64,000 nt of DNA from Crossaster papposus (GCA_037893245.1 JBAIAA010000666.1:310001-374000), one strand, 5' to 3'; shown: positions 14,026 to 26,670, counted from the first letter of the stretch. Notes: a model not told the origin generated them from the sequence alone. A program made the numbers and translations.

Positions 14026-17000
14026 GAGAAAATTATCCTCATTCGCAGCCATGTTTTCTTATGTGTATGTATGTACCCGTGTATTGCCTCATAGGCCCAT
14101 GCCGCCAGTGTCCTGACTCATGGGTCTCAGAGTTTGTTTTTTTTCCAGTGAGAAATTTGGCAATATTTTGGCTCAGATGTTAGGCGAGTGTCTCTTCATT
14201 CTCGATTTACGTTGAGGTTCGCAGTTCAGATATAAGTTCATAAAATTATCCTCATTCGCAGCCATGTTTTCTGATGTGTATGTATGTACACGTGTATTGC
14301 CTCATAGGCCTATGCCGCCAGTATCCTGACGCACGAGTCTCTCAGTTGGTTTTTTTCCCAGTGAGAAATTTGGCAATATTTTTGCTCGGATGTTGAGCTG
14401 GTGAGTGTCTCTTCATTCTCGAACAACGTTGAGGCTCGCAGCTCAGATATAATTTCATCAAATTATCCTCATTTGCAGCCATGTTTTCTTATGTTTATGC
14501 GTGTACAAGTGTATTGCCGCATAGGCCTATGCAGCCAGTGTCCTGACGCATGAGTCTCAAAGTTTTGGTCTCTTCCGGTGAGATTTTTGGCGATATGTTA
14601 TCTCAGATGTGGAGGTGGTGAATGTCTCTTCATTTTCCAACAACGTTGAGGTTCGCAGCTCAGATATATGTCGAGAAAAATATCCTCATTCGCAGCCATG
14701 TTTTCTGATGTGTTTGTATGTACACGTGTATTGCCACATAGGCATATGCCGCCAGTGTCCTGACGCATGAGTCTCTCAGTTTAGGTTTGTTCCAGTGCGA
14801 AATTTGGCAATATTTCTGCTCGGATGTCGAGCTGGTGAGTGTCTCTTCATTCTCCAACAACGTTGAGGTTCGCAGCTCAGATATATGTCGAGAACATTAT
14901 CCTCATTCGCAGCCATGTTTTCTGATGTGTTTGTATGTACACGTGTATTGCCACATAGGCGTATACCGCCAGTGTCCTGACGCATGAGTCTCTCAGTTTA
15001 GGTTTGTTCCAGTGAGAAATTTGGCAAAATTTTGGCTCAGATGTCGAGCTGGTGAGTGTCTCTTCATTCTCGAACAACGTTGAGGTTCGCAGCTCAGATA
15101 TATGTCGAGAACATTATCCTCATTCGCAGCCATGTTTTCTGATGTGTATGTATGTACACGTGTATTGCCAGATAGGCCTATGTCGCCAGTATCCTGACGC
15201 ATAAGTCTCTCAGTTTGGGTTTTTTCCAGTGATAAATTTGCCAATATTTTGGCTCGGATGTCGAGCTGGTGAGTGTCTCTTCATTCTCGAACAACGTTGA
15301 GGCTCGCAGCTCAGATATATGTCGAGAAAATTATCCTCATTCGCAGCCATGTTTTCTTATGTGTATGGATGTACACGTGTATTGCCTCATAGGTCTATGC
15401 CGCCAGTGTCCTGACGCATGAGTCTCAGAGTTTTGGTTTTTTCCAGTGAGAAATTTGGCAATATTTTGGCTCAGATGTCAAGCTGGCGAGTGTCTCTTCA
15501 TTCTCGAACTACGTTGAGGTTCGCAGCTCAGATATATGTCGTGAAAATTGTCCTCATTCGCAGCCATGTTTTCTGATGTGTATGTATGTACACGTGTATT
15601 GCCACATAGGCCTATGTCGCCAGTATCCTGACGCATAAGTCTCTCAGTTTGGGTTTTTTCCAGTGATAAATTTGGCAATATTTTGGCTCGGATGTCGAGC
15701 TGGTTAGTGTCTCTTCATTCTCGAACAACGTTCAGGCTCGCAGCTCAGATATATGTCGAGAAAATTATCCTCATTCGCAGCCATGTTTTCTTATGTGTAT
15801 GTATGTACCCGTGTATTGCCTCATAGGCCCATGCCGCCAGTGTCCTGACTCATGGGTCTCAGAGTTTTGTTTTTTTCCAGTGAGAAATTTGGCAATATTT
15901 TGGCTCAGATGTTAGGCGAGTGTCTCTTCATTCTCGAACTACGTTGAGGTTCGCAGTTCAGATATAAGTTCATAAAATTATCCTCATTCGCAGCCATGTT
16001 TTCTGATGTGTATGTATGTACACGTGTATTGCCTCATAGGCCTATGCCGCCAGTATCCTGACGCATGAGTCTCTCAGTTGGTTTTTTTCCCAGTGAGAAA
16101 TTTGGCAATATTTTTGCTCGGATGTCGAGCTGGTGAGTGTCTCTTCATTCTCGAACAACGTTGAGGCTCGCAGCTCAGATATAATTTCATCAAATTATCC
16201 TCATTCGCAGCCACGTTTTCTTATGTTTATGCGTGTACAAGTGTATTGCCGCATAGGCCTATGCAGCCAGTGTCCTGACGCATGAGTCTCAAAGTTTTGG
16301 TCTCTTCCGGTGAGATTTTTGGCGATATGTTATCTCAGATGTGGAGGTGGTGAATGTCTCTTCATTCTCCAACAACGTTGAGGTTCGCAGCTCAGATATA
16401 TGTCGAGAAAAATATCCTCATTCGCAGCCATGTTTTCTGATGTGTTTGTATGTACACGTGTATTGCCACATAGGCCTATGTCGCCAGTATCCTGACGCAT
16501 AAGTCTCTCAGTTTGGGTTTTTTCCAGTGATAAATTTGGCAATATTTTGGCTCGGATGTCGAGCTGGTGAGTGTCTCTTTATTCTCGAACAACGTTGAGG
16601 CTCGCAGCTCAGATATATGTCGAGAAAATTATCCTCATTCGCAGCCATGTTTTCTTATGTGTATGGATGTACACGTGTATTGCCTCATAGGTCTATGCCG
16701 CCAGTGTCCTGACGCATGAGTCTCAGAGTTTTGGTTTTTTCCAGTGAGAAATTTGGCAATATTTTGGCTCAGATGTCAAGCTGGCGAGTGTCTCTTCATT
16801 CTCGAACTACGTTGAGGTTCGCAGCTCAGATATATGTCGTGAAAATTGTCCTCATTCGCAGCCATGTTTTCTGATGTGTATGTATGTACACGTGTATTGC
16901 CACATAGGCCTATGTCGCCAGTATCCTGACGCATAAGTCTCTCAGTTTGGGTTTTTTCCAGTGATACATTTGGCAATATTTTGGCTCGGATGTCGAGCTG

Positions 17001-17485
17001 GTTAGTGTCTCTTCATTCTCGAACAACGTTCAGGCTCGCAGCTCAGATATATGTCGTAAAAATTGTCCTCATTCTCAGCCATGTTTTCTTATGTGTATGT
17101 ATGTACCCGTGTATTGCCTCATAGGCCCATGCCGCCAGTGTCCTGACTCATGGGTCTCAGAGTTTGTTTTTTTTCCAGTGAGAAATTTGGCAATATTTTG
17201 GCTCAGATGTTAGGCGAGTGTCTCTTCATTCTCGAACAACGTTGAGGCTCGCAGCTCAGATATATGTCGAGAAAATTATCCTCATTCGCAGCCATGTTTT
17301 CTTATGTGTATGGATGTACACGTGTATTGCCTCATAGGTCTATGCCGCTAGTGTCCTGACGCATGAGTCTCAGAGTTTTGTTTTTTTCCAGTGAGAAATT
17401 TGGCAATATTTTGGCTCAGATGTCAAGCTGGCGAGTGTCTCTTCATTCTCGAACTACGTTGAGGTTCGCAGCTCAGATATATGTC
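14026..17485. repeat. Higher-order repeat, copy 2 (3460 bp)
   Basis: Near-identical tandem copy of 10566-14025. Class II monomers begin at 14538 and 16270, again 1732 bp apart. The copy ends where GATATATGTCG continues as TGAAAATTG instead of AGAAAATTA. Confidence 0.9.
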
Positions 17486-17739
17486 GTGAAAATTGTCCTC
17501 ATTCGCAGCCATGTTTTCTGATGTGTATGTATGTACACGTGTATTGCCACATAGGCCTATGTCGCCAGTATCCTGACGCATAAGTCTCTCAGTTTGGTTT
17601 TTTTCCAGTGATAAATTTGGCAATATTTTGGCTCGGATGTCGAGCTGGTTAGTGTCTCTTCATTCTCGAACAACGTTCAGGCTCGCAGCTCAGATATATG
17701 TCGTAAAAATTGTCCTCATTCTCAGCCATGTTTTCTTAC

Positions 17740-19631
17740 GTGTATGTATGTACCCGTGTATTGCCTCATAGGCCCATGCCGCCAGTGTCCTGACTCATGG
17801 GTCTCAGAGTTTGTTTTTTTTCCAGTAAGAAATTTGGCAATATTTTGGCTCAGATGTTAGGCGAGTGTCTCTTCATTCTCGAACTACGTTGAGGTTCGCA
17901 GTTCAGATATAAGTTCATAAAATTATCCTCATTCGCAGCCATGTTTTCTGATGTGTATGTATGTACACGTGTATTGCCTCATAGGCCTATGCCGCCAGTA
18001 TCCTGACGCATGAGTCTCTCAGTTTGTTTTTTTCCCAGTGAGAAATTTGGCAATATTTTGGCTCGGATGTTGAGCTGGTGAGTGTCTCTTCATTCTGAAA
18101 CAACGTTGAGGCTCGCAGCTCAGATATAAGTTCATAAAATTATCCTCATTCGCAGCCATGTTTTCTTATGTTTATGCGTGTACAAGTGTAATGCCACATA
18201 GGCCTATGCAGCCAGTGTCCTGACGCATGAGTCTCAAAGTTTTGGTCTCTTCCGGTGAGATTTTTGGCGATATGTTATCTCAGATGTGGAGGTGGTGAAT
18301 GTCTCTTCATTCTCCAACAACGTTGAGGTTCACAGCTCAGATATATGTCGAGAAAAATATCCTCATTCGCAGCCATGTTTTCTGATGTGTTTGTATGTAC
18401 ACATGTATTGCCACATAGGCATATGCCACCAGTGTCCTGACGCATGAGTCTCTCAGTTTAGGTTTGTTCCAGTGCGAAATTTGGCAATATTTTTGCTCGG
18501 ATGTCGAGCTGGTGAGTGTCTCTTCATTCTCGAACAACGTTGAGGTTCGCAGCTCAGATATATGTCGAGAACATTATCCTCATTCGCAGCCATGTTTTCT
18601 GATGTGTATGTATGTACACGTGTATTGCCACATAGGCCTATGTCGCCAGTATCCTGACGCATAAGTCTCTCAGTTTGGGTTGTTTCCAGTGAGAAATTTG
18701 GCAATATTTTGGCTCGGATGTCGAGCTGGTGAGTGTCTCTTCATTTTCGAACAACGTTGAGGTTCGCAGCTCAGTTATATGTCGAGAACATTATCCTCAT
18801 TCGGAGCCATGTTTTCTGATGTGTATGTATGTACACGTGTATTGCCACATAGGCCTATGCCGCCAGTATCCTGACGCATGAGTCTCTCAGTTTGTTTGTT
18901 TTTCCAGTGAGAAATTTGGCAATATTTTGGCTCGGATGTCGAGCTGGTGAGTGTCTCTTCATTTTCGAACAACGTTGAGGTTCGCAGCTCAGATATATGT
19001 CGAGAACATTATCCTCATTCGGAGCCATGTTTTCTGATGTGTATGTATGTACACGTGTATTGCCACATAGGCCTATGCCGCCAGTATCCTGACGCATGAG
19101 TCTCTCAGTTTGTTTGTTTTTCCAGTGAGAAATTTGGCAATATTTTGGCTCGGATGTCGAGCTGGTGAGTGTCTCTTCATTCTCGAACAACGTTGAGGCT
19201 CGCAGCTCAGATATATGTCGAGAAAATTGTCCTCATTCGCAGCCATGTTTTCTTATGTGTATGGATGTACACGTGTATTGCCTCATAGGCCTATGCCGCC
19301 AGTGTCCTGACGCATGAGTCTCAAGGTTTTGGTCTCTTCCGGTGAGAATGTTGGCGATGTGTTAGCTCAGATGTGGAGGTGGTGAATGTCTCTTCATTCT
19401 CGAACAACGTTGAGGTTCGCAGCTCAGATATATGTCGAGAACATTATCCTCATTCGCAGCCATGTTTTCTGATGTGTATGTATGTACACGTGTATTGCCA
19501 CATAGGCCTATGCTGCCAGTATCCTGACGCATGAATCTCTCAGTTTGTTTGTTTTTCCAGTGAGAAATTTGGCAATATTTTGGCTCGGATGTCGAGCTGG
19601 TGAGTGTCTCTTCATTCTCGAACAACGTTGA
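17740..19631. repeat. Satellite A duplicated block, copy 1 (offset 3039 bp)
   Basis: About 1.9 kb that recurs at 20779-22670 with an offset of 3039 bp (14 monomers). The shared content includes a class II monomer, two successive monomers with CATTTTCGAACAACG and CATTCGGAGCC, and a class II variant with GAGAATGTTGGCGATGTG. The copies separate at 19632 and 22671. Confidence 0.85.
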
Positions 19632-20778
19632 GGCTCGCAGCTCAGATATATGTCGAGAAACTTGTCCTCATTCGCAGTCATGTTTTCTTATGTGTATGGA
19701 TGTACCCGTGTATTGCCGCATAGGCCTATGCCGCCAGTATCCTGACACATGAGTCTCTCAGTTTGTTATTTTTTCCAGTGAGAAATTTGGCAATATTTTG
19801 GCTCAGATGTCGGGCTGGTGAGTGTCTCTTCATTCTCGAACAACGTTGAGGCTCGCAGCTCAAATATAAGTCGACAAAATTATCCTCATTCGCAGCCATG
19901 TTTTCTGATGTGTATGTATGTACACGTGTATCGCCACATAGGCCTATGACGCCAGTATCCTGACGCATGAGTCTCTCAGTTTTTTGTTTTTTTCAGTGAG
20001 AAATTTGGCAATATTTTGGCTCGAATGTCGAGCTGGTGTGTGTCTCTTCATTCTCGAACAACGTTGAGGCTCGCAGCTCAGATATATGTCGAGAAAATTA
20101 TCCTCATTCGCAGCCATGTTTTCTTATGTGTATGGATGTACACGTGTATTGCCTCATAGGTCTATGCCGCCAGTGTCCTGACGCATGAGTCTCAGAGTTT
20201 TGGTTTTTTCCAGTGAGAAATTTGGCAATATTTTGGCTCAGATGTCAAGCTGGCGAGTGTCTCTTCATTCTCGAACTACGTTGAGGTTCGCAGCTCAGAT
20301 ATATGTCGTGAAAATTGTCCTCATTCGCAGCCATGTTTTCTGATGTGTATGTATTTACACGTGTATTGCCACATAGGCCTATGTCGCCAGTATCCTGACG
20401 CATAAGTCTCTCAGTTTGGGTTTTTTCCAGTGATAAATTTGGCAATATTTTGGCTCGGATGTCGAGCTGGTGAGTGTCTCTTCATTCTCGAACAACGTTG
20501 AGGCTCGCAGCTCAGATATATGTCGAGAAAATTATCCTCATTCGCAGCCATGTTTTCTTATGTGTATGGATGTACACGTGTATTGCCTCATAGGTCTATG
20601 CCGCCAGTGTCCTGACGCATGAGTCTCAGAGTTTTGGTTTTTTTCAGTGAGAAATTTGGCAATATTTTGGCTCAGATGTCAAGCTGGCGAGTGTCTCTTC
20701 ATTCTCGAACTACGTTGAGGTTCGCAGCTCAGATATATGTCGTGAAAATTGTCCTCATTCGCAGCCATGTTTTCTGAT

Positions 20779-22670
20779 GTGTATGTATGTACCCGTGTAT
20801 TGCCTCATAGGCCCATGCCGCCAGTGTCCTGACTCATGGGTCTCAGAGTTTGTTTTTTTTCCAGTGAGAAATTTGGCAATATTTTGGCTCAGATGTTAGG
20901 CGAGTGTCTCTTCATTCTCGAACTACGTTGAGGTTCGCAGTTCAGATATAAGTTCATAAAATTATCCTCATTCGCAGCCATGTTTTCTGATGTGTATGTA
21001 TGTACACGTGTATTGCCTCATAGGCCTATGCCGCCAGTATCCTGACGCATGAGTCTCTCAGTTTGTTTTTTTCCCAGTGAGAAATTTGGCAATATTTTGG
21101 CTCGGATGTCGAGCTGGTGAGTGTCTCTTCATTCTGAAACAACGTTGAGGCTCGCAGCTCAGATATAAGTTCATAAAATTATCCTCATTCGCAGCCATGT
21201 TTTCTTATGTTTATGCGTGTACAAGTGTAATGCCGCATAGGCCTATGCAGCCAGTGTCCTGACGCATGAGTCTCAAAGTTTTGGTCTCTTCCGGTGAGAT
21301 TTTTTGCGATATGTTATCTCAGATGTGGAGGTGGTGAATGTCTCTTCATTCTCCAACAACGTTGAGGTTCGCAGCTCAGATATATGTCGAGAAAAATATC
21401 CTCATTCGCAGCCATGTTTTCTGATGTGTTTGTATGTACACATGTATTGCCACATAGGCATATGCCGCCAGTGTCCTGACGCATGAGTCTCTCAGTTTAG
21501 GTTTGTTCCAGTGCGAAATTTGGCAATATTTTTGCTCGGATGTCGAGCTGGTGAGTGTCTCTTCATTCTCGAACAACGTTGAGGTTCGCAGCTCAGATAT
21601 ATGTCGAGAACATTATCCTCATTCGCAGCCATGTTTTCTGATGTGTATGTATGTACACGTGTATTGCCACATAGGCCTATGTCGCCAGTATCCTGACGCA
21701 TAAGTCTCTCAGTTTGGGTTGTTTCCAGTGAGAAATTTGGCAATATTTTGGCTCGGATGTCGAGCTGGTGAGTGTCTCTTCATTTTCGAACAACGTTGAG
21801 GTTCGCAGCTCAGATATATGTCGAGAACATTATCCTCATTCGGAGCCATGTTTTCTGATGTGTATGTATGTACACGTGTATTGCCACATAGGCCTATGCC
21901 GCCAGTATCCTGACGCATGAGTCTCTCAGTTTGTTTGTTTTTCCAGTGAGAAATTTGGCAATATTTTGGCTCGGATGTCGAGCTGGTGAGTGTCTCTTCA
22001 TTTTCGAACAACGTTGAGGTTCGCAGCTCAGATATATGTCGAGAACATTATCCTCATTCGGAGCCATGTTTTCTGATGTGTATGTATGTACACGTGTATT
22101 GCCACATAGGCCTATGCCGCCAGTATCCTGACGCATGAGTCTCTCAGTTTGTTTGTTTTTCCAGTGAGAAATTTGGCAATATTTTGGCTCGGATGTCGAG
22201 CTGGTGAGTGTCTCTTCATTCTCGAACAACGTTGAGGCTCGCAGCTCAGATATATGTCGAGAAAATTGTCCTCATTCGCAGCCATGTTTTCTTATGTGTA
22301 TGGATGTACACGTGTATTGCCTCATAGGCCTATGCCGCCAGTGTCCTGACGCATGAGTCTCAAGGTTTTGGTCTCTTCCGGTGAGAATGTTGGCGATGTG
22401 TTAGCTCAGATGTGGAGGTGGTGAATGTCTCTTCATTCTCGAACAACGTTGAGGTTCGCAGCTCAGATATATGTCGAGAACATTATCCTCATTCGCAGCC
22501 ATGTTTTCTGATGTGTATGTATGTACACGTGTATTGCCACATAGGCCTATGCTGCCAGTATCCTGACGCATGAATCTCTCAGTTTGTTTGTTTTTCCAGT
22601 GAGAAATTTGGCAATATTTTGGCTCGGATGTCGAGCTGGTGAGTGTCTCTTCATTCTCGAACAACGTTGA
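20779..22670. repeat. Satellite A duplicated block, copy 2
   Basis: Second copy of 17740-19631, separated from it by about five monomers of another subtype. Divergence is limited to scattered substitutions. Confidence 0.85.
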
Positions 22671-24799
22671 GCCTCGCAGCTCAGATATATGTCGAGAAAA
22701 TTGTCCTCATTCGCAGCCATGTTTCCTTATGTGTATGGATGTACACGTGTATTGCCTCATAGGCCTATGCCGCCAGTATCCTGACGCATGAGTCTCTCAG
22801 TTTGGGTTTTTTTCCAGTGAGAAATTTGGCAATATTTTGGCTCGGATGTCGAGCTGGTGTGTGTCTCTTCATTCTCGAACAACGTTGAGGCTCGCAGCTC
22901 AGATATATGTCCACAAAATTATCCTCATTCGTAGCCATGTTTTCTGATGTGTATGTATGTACACGTGTATTGTCTCATAGGCCTATGCCGCCAGTGTCCT
23001 GACGAATGAGTCTCACAGTTTTGGTCTCTTCCAGTGAGAATTTTGGCGATGTGTTAGCTCAGATGTGGAGGTGGTGAATGTCTCTTCATTCTCGAACAAC
23101 GTTGAGGTTCGCAGCTCAGATATATGTCGAGAACATTATCCTCATTCGCAGCCATGTTTTCTGATGTGTATGTATGTACACGTGTATTGCCACATAGGCC
23201 TATGCCGCCAGTATCCTGACGCATGAGTCTCTCAGTTTGTTTGTTTTTCCAGTGAGAAATTTGGCAATATGTTGGCTCGGATGGCGAGCTGGTGAGTGTC
23301 TCTTCATTCTCGAACAACGTTGAGCCTCGCAGCTCAGATATATGTCGAGAAAATTGTCCTCATTCGCAGCCATGTTTCCTTATGTGTATGGATGTACACG
23401 TGTATTGCCTCATAGGCCTATGCCGCCAGTGTCCTGACGCATGAGTCTCAAAGTTTTGGTCTCTTCCGGTGAGAATGTTGGCGATGTGTTAGCTCAGATG
23501 TGGAGGTGGTGAATGTCTCTTCATTCTCGAACAACGTTGAGGTTCGCAGCTCATATATATGTCGAGAACATTATCCTCATTCGCAGCCATGTTTTCCGAT
23601 GTGTATGTATGTACACGTGTATTGCCACATAGGCCTATGCCGCCAGTATCCTGACGCATGAGTCTCTCAGTTTGTTTGTTTTTCCAGTGAGAAATTTGGC
23701 AATATTTTGGCTCGGATGTCGAGCTGGTGAGTGTCTCTTCATTCTCGAACAACGTTGAGGCTCGCAGCTCAGATATATGTCGATAAACTTGTCCTCATTC
23801 GCAGCCATGTTTTCTTATGTGTATGGATGTACACGTGTATTGCCTCATAGGCCTATGCCACCAGTGTCCTGACACATGAGTCTCACAGTTTGGTTTTTTT
23901 TCAGTGAGAAATTTGGCAATATTTTGGCTCAGATGTCGAGCTGGCGAGTGTCTCTTCATTCTCGAACAACGTTGAGGTTCGCATCTCAGATATAAGTCGA
24001 GAAACTTGTCCTCATTCGCATCCATGTTTTCTTATGTGTATTTATGTACACGTGTATTGCCTCATAGGCCTATTCCGCCAGTGTCCTGAAGCATGAGTCT
24101 CAAAGTTTTGATCTCTTCCGGTGAGAATTTTGGCGATATCTTAGCTCAGATGTGGAGGTGGTGAATGTCTCTTTATTCTCGAACAACGTTGAGGTTCGCA
24201 GCTCAGATATAAGTTCATCAAATTATCCTCATTCGCAACCATGTTTTCTTATGTTTATGCGTGTACACGTGTATTGCCGCATGGGCCTATGCCGCCAGTG
24301 TCCTGACGCATGTGTCTCAAAGTTTTGGTCTCTTCCGGTGAGAATTTTGGCGATATGTTAGCTCAGATGTGGAGGTGGTGAATGTCTCTTCATTCTCCAA
24401 CAACGTTGAGGTTCGCAGCTCAGATATATGTCGAGAACATTATCCTCATTCGCAGCCATGTTTTCTGATGTGTATGTATGTACACGTGTATTGCCACATA
24501 GGCCTATGCCGCCAGTATCCTGACGCATGAGTCTCTCAGTTTGGGTTTTTTCCAGTGAGAAATTTGGCAATATTTTGGCTCGGATGTCGAGCTGGTGAGT
24601 GTCTCTATATTCTCGAACAACGTTGAGGCTCGCAGCTCAGATATATGTCGAGAAAAATATCCTCATTCGCAGCCATGTTTTCTGATGTGTTTGTATGTAC
24701 ACGTGTAGTGCCACATAGGCATATGCCGCCAGTGTCCTGACGCATGAGTCTCTCAGTTTAGGTTTGTTCCAGTGAAAAGTTTGGCAATATTTTGACTCA

Positions 24800-24920
24800 G
24801 ATGTCGAGCTGGTGAGTGTCTCTTCATTCTCGAACAACGTTAAGGTTCGCAGCTCAGATACATGTCGAGAACATTATCATGTCACCAGTGTCCAGAAGCA
24901 TGAGTCTCACAGTTTGGGTT
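24800..24920. repeat. Internally deleted satellite A monomer near the array edge
   Basis: At 24879-24881 the text passes from GAGAACATTATC directly to ATGTCACCAGTGTCC. The segment from CCTCATTCGCAGCC through the CATAGGCCTATG palindrome, roughly 65-70 bp, is missing. It lies within 400 bp of the junction with satellite B. Confidence 0.75.
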
Positions 24921-25332
24921 TTGTTTCCAGTGAGAAATTTGGCAATATTTTGGCTCGGATGTCGAGCTGGTGAGTGTCTCTTCATTCTCGAACAACGTTG
25001 AGGTTCGCAGCTCAGATATATGTCGAGAACATTATCCTCATTCGCAGCCATGTTTTCTGATGTGTATGTATGTACACGTGTATTGCCGCATAGGCCTATG
25101 CCGCCAGTATCCTGACGCATGAGTTTCTCAGTTTGGGTTTTTACCAGTGAGAAATTTGGTAATATTTTGGCTCGGATGTCGAGCTGGTGAGTGTCTCTTT
25201 ATTCTCGAACAACGTTGAGGTTCGCAGCTCAGATATAAGTTCATACAATTATCCTCATTCGCAGCCATGTTTTCTTTTCTTAAGTACCTCAATAGAGCAA
25301 CTACAATTACAACCACATTAACATTTAAAACG

Positions 25333-25405
25333 TTCCCACACCGGGAATCGAACCCGGGCCACGGCGGTGAAAAGCGCCGGATCCTAACCACTAGACCATA
25401 TGGGA
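25333..25405 (-). pseudogene. tRNA-Glu copy 1, anticodon loop broken
   Basis: First copy at the array edge. One inserted base plus a change turn the anticodon loop into eight bases (CTTTTCAC), so the CTC anticodon is lost. The change also creates a TTTT inside the gene, which would end Pol III transcription early. The rest, including both promoter boxes, matches the consensus. Confidence 0.85.
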
Positions 25406-25656
25406 TTATGCGGAAGGTCTATTGAGCATTAGGCTACGAAATTACCTTTTCACTGATGTAATTCCATTAACAAAATACCACACTGGAAAATCGAACTTGG
25501 CCAGCGAATTGTTATCAGCCGCGTCACAGACGACGCCTTTAAAGCGATTAGCATTGTTGTTGTTGTTGTTGTTGTTCCAAATTCGACATGCGGAAACTTC
25601 TAAGTAAGTACCTCAAGAGAGCAACTACAATGACAACCAAAGTAAGGTTTAAAACT

Positions 25657-25728
25657 TTCCCGCACCGGGAATCGAACCCGGGCCACGGCGGTGAGAGCGC
25701 CGGATCCTAACCACTAGACCATATGGGA
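25657..25728 (-). tRNA. tRNA-Glu(CUC) copy 2
   Basis: T68C, giving an A5-C68 mismatch in the acceptor stem; otherwise consensus. Confidence 0.85.
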
Positions 25729-25994
25729 TTATGCGGAAGATCCATTGAGCATTAGGCTACGAAATTACTTTTTCACTGATGTAATTCCATTAACAAAATA
25801 CCACAGTGGAAAATCGAACTCGGCCAGCGAATTGTTATCAGCCGCGTCACAGACGGCGCCTCTAAAGCGATTGGCATTGATGTTGGTATTCTTGTTGTTG
25901 TTTTTGTTGCTGTGCCAATTTTGACACGCGGGAACTTCTAAGTAAGTACCTAAAGAGAGCAACTACAATGACAACCAAAGTAAAATTTAAAACT

Positions 25995-26066
25995 GTCCCA
26001 CACCGGGAATCGAACCCGGGCCACGGCGATGAGAGCGCCGGATCCTAACCACTAGACTATATGGGA
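25995..26066 (-). tRNA. tRNA-Glu(CUC) copy 3, variant
   Basis: Discriminator is C73 instead of A; G10A in the A box and D stem; C38T in the anticodon loop. Confidence 0.75.
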
Positions 26067-26332
26067 TTATGCGGAAGATCCATTGAGCATTAGGCTACGA
26101 AATTACTTTTTCACTGATGTAATTCCATTAACAAAATACCACACTGGAAAATCGAACTCGGCCAGCGAATTGTTATCAGCCGCGTCACAGACGGCGCCTC
26201 TATAGCGATTGGCATTGATGTTGGTATTCTTGTTGTTGTTTCTGTTGCTGCGCCAATTTTGACATGCGGGAACTTCTAAGTAAGTACCTGAAGAGAGCAA
26301 ATACAATGACAACCAAAGTAAAATTGAAAACT

Positions 26333-26404
26333 TTCCCACACCGGGAATCGAACCCGGGCCACGGCGGTGAGAGCACCGGATCCTCACCACTAGACCATAT
26401 GGGA
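26333..26404 (-). tRNA. tRNA-Glu(CUC) copy 4
   Basis: C30T, which leaves a U-G wobble in the anticodon stem, and a T-to-G change in the D loop. Confidence 0.85.
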
Positions 26405-26670
26405 TTATGCGGAAGATCCATTGAGCATTAGGCTACGAAATTACTTTTTCACTGATGTAATTCCATTAACAAAATACCCCAGTGGAAATTCTAACTCGGC
26501 CAGCGAATTGTTATCAGCCGCGTCACAGATGGCGCCTCTAAAGCGATTGGCATTGATGTTGGTATTCTTGTTGTTGTTTTTGTTGCTGTGCCAATTTTGA
26601 CACGCGGGAACTTCTAAGTAAGTACCTAAAGAGAGCAACTACAATGACAACCAAAGTAAAATTTAAAACT

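Larger units (their letters stand above)
1..25275. repeat. Satellite A: ~217 bp tandem array, about 116 monomers
   Basis: Head-to-tail monomers of about 217 bp fill this stretch without a gene. Each monomer runs through a T-rich segment, ATTTGGCAATATTTT, a CGAGCTGGTGAGTGTC block, CAACGTTGAGG, CAGCTCAGATATA, ATCCTCATTCGCAGCC, TATGTATGTACACGTGTATTG and the palindrome CATAGGCCTATG. Two monomer classes can be told apart. Class I has TTTGGGTTTTTTCCAGTGAG followed by CTCGGATGTCGAGC. Class II has TTTTGGTCTCTTCCGGTGAG followed by GATATGTTAGCTCAGATGTG. A class I subtype has lost several bases next to the CGAGCTG block, giving GATGTTAGGCGAGTG. The monomer length is 1 modulo 3, so no reading frame spans monomers, and short ORFs in both strands are by-products. 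Inference: a centromeric, pericentromeric or heterochromatic satellite; the sequence does not say which. I do not recognise the family. Confidence 0.97.

Noticed and set aside
61..25120. Many 60-128 codon frames in satellite A
   Set aside because: They are translations of one or two monomers, in overlapping frames on both strands. The monomer length is not divisible by three and the frames end at monomer-specific stops.
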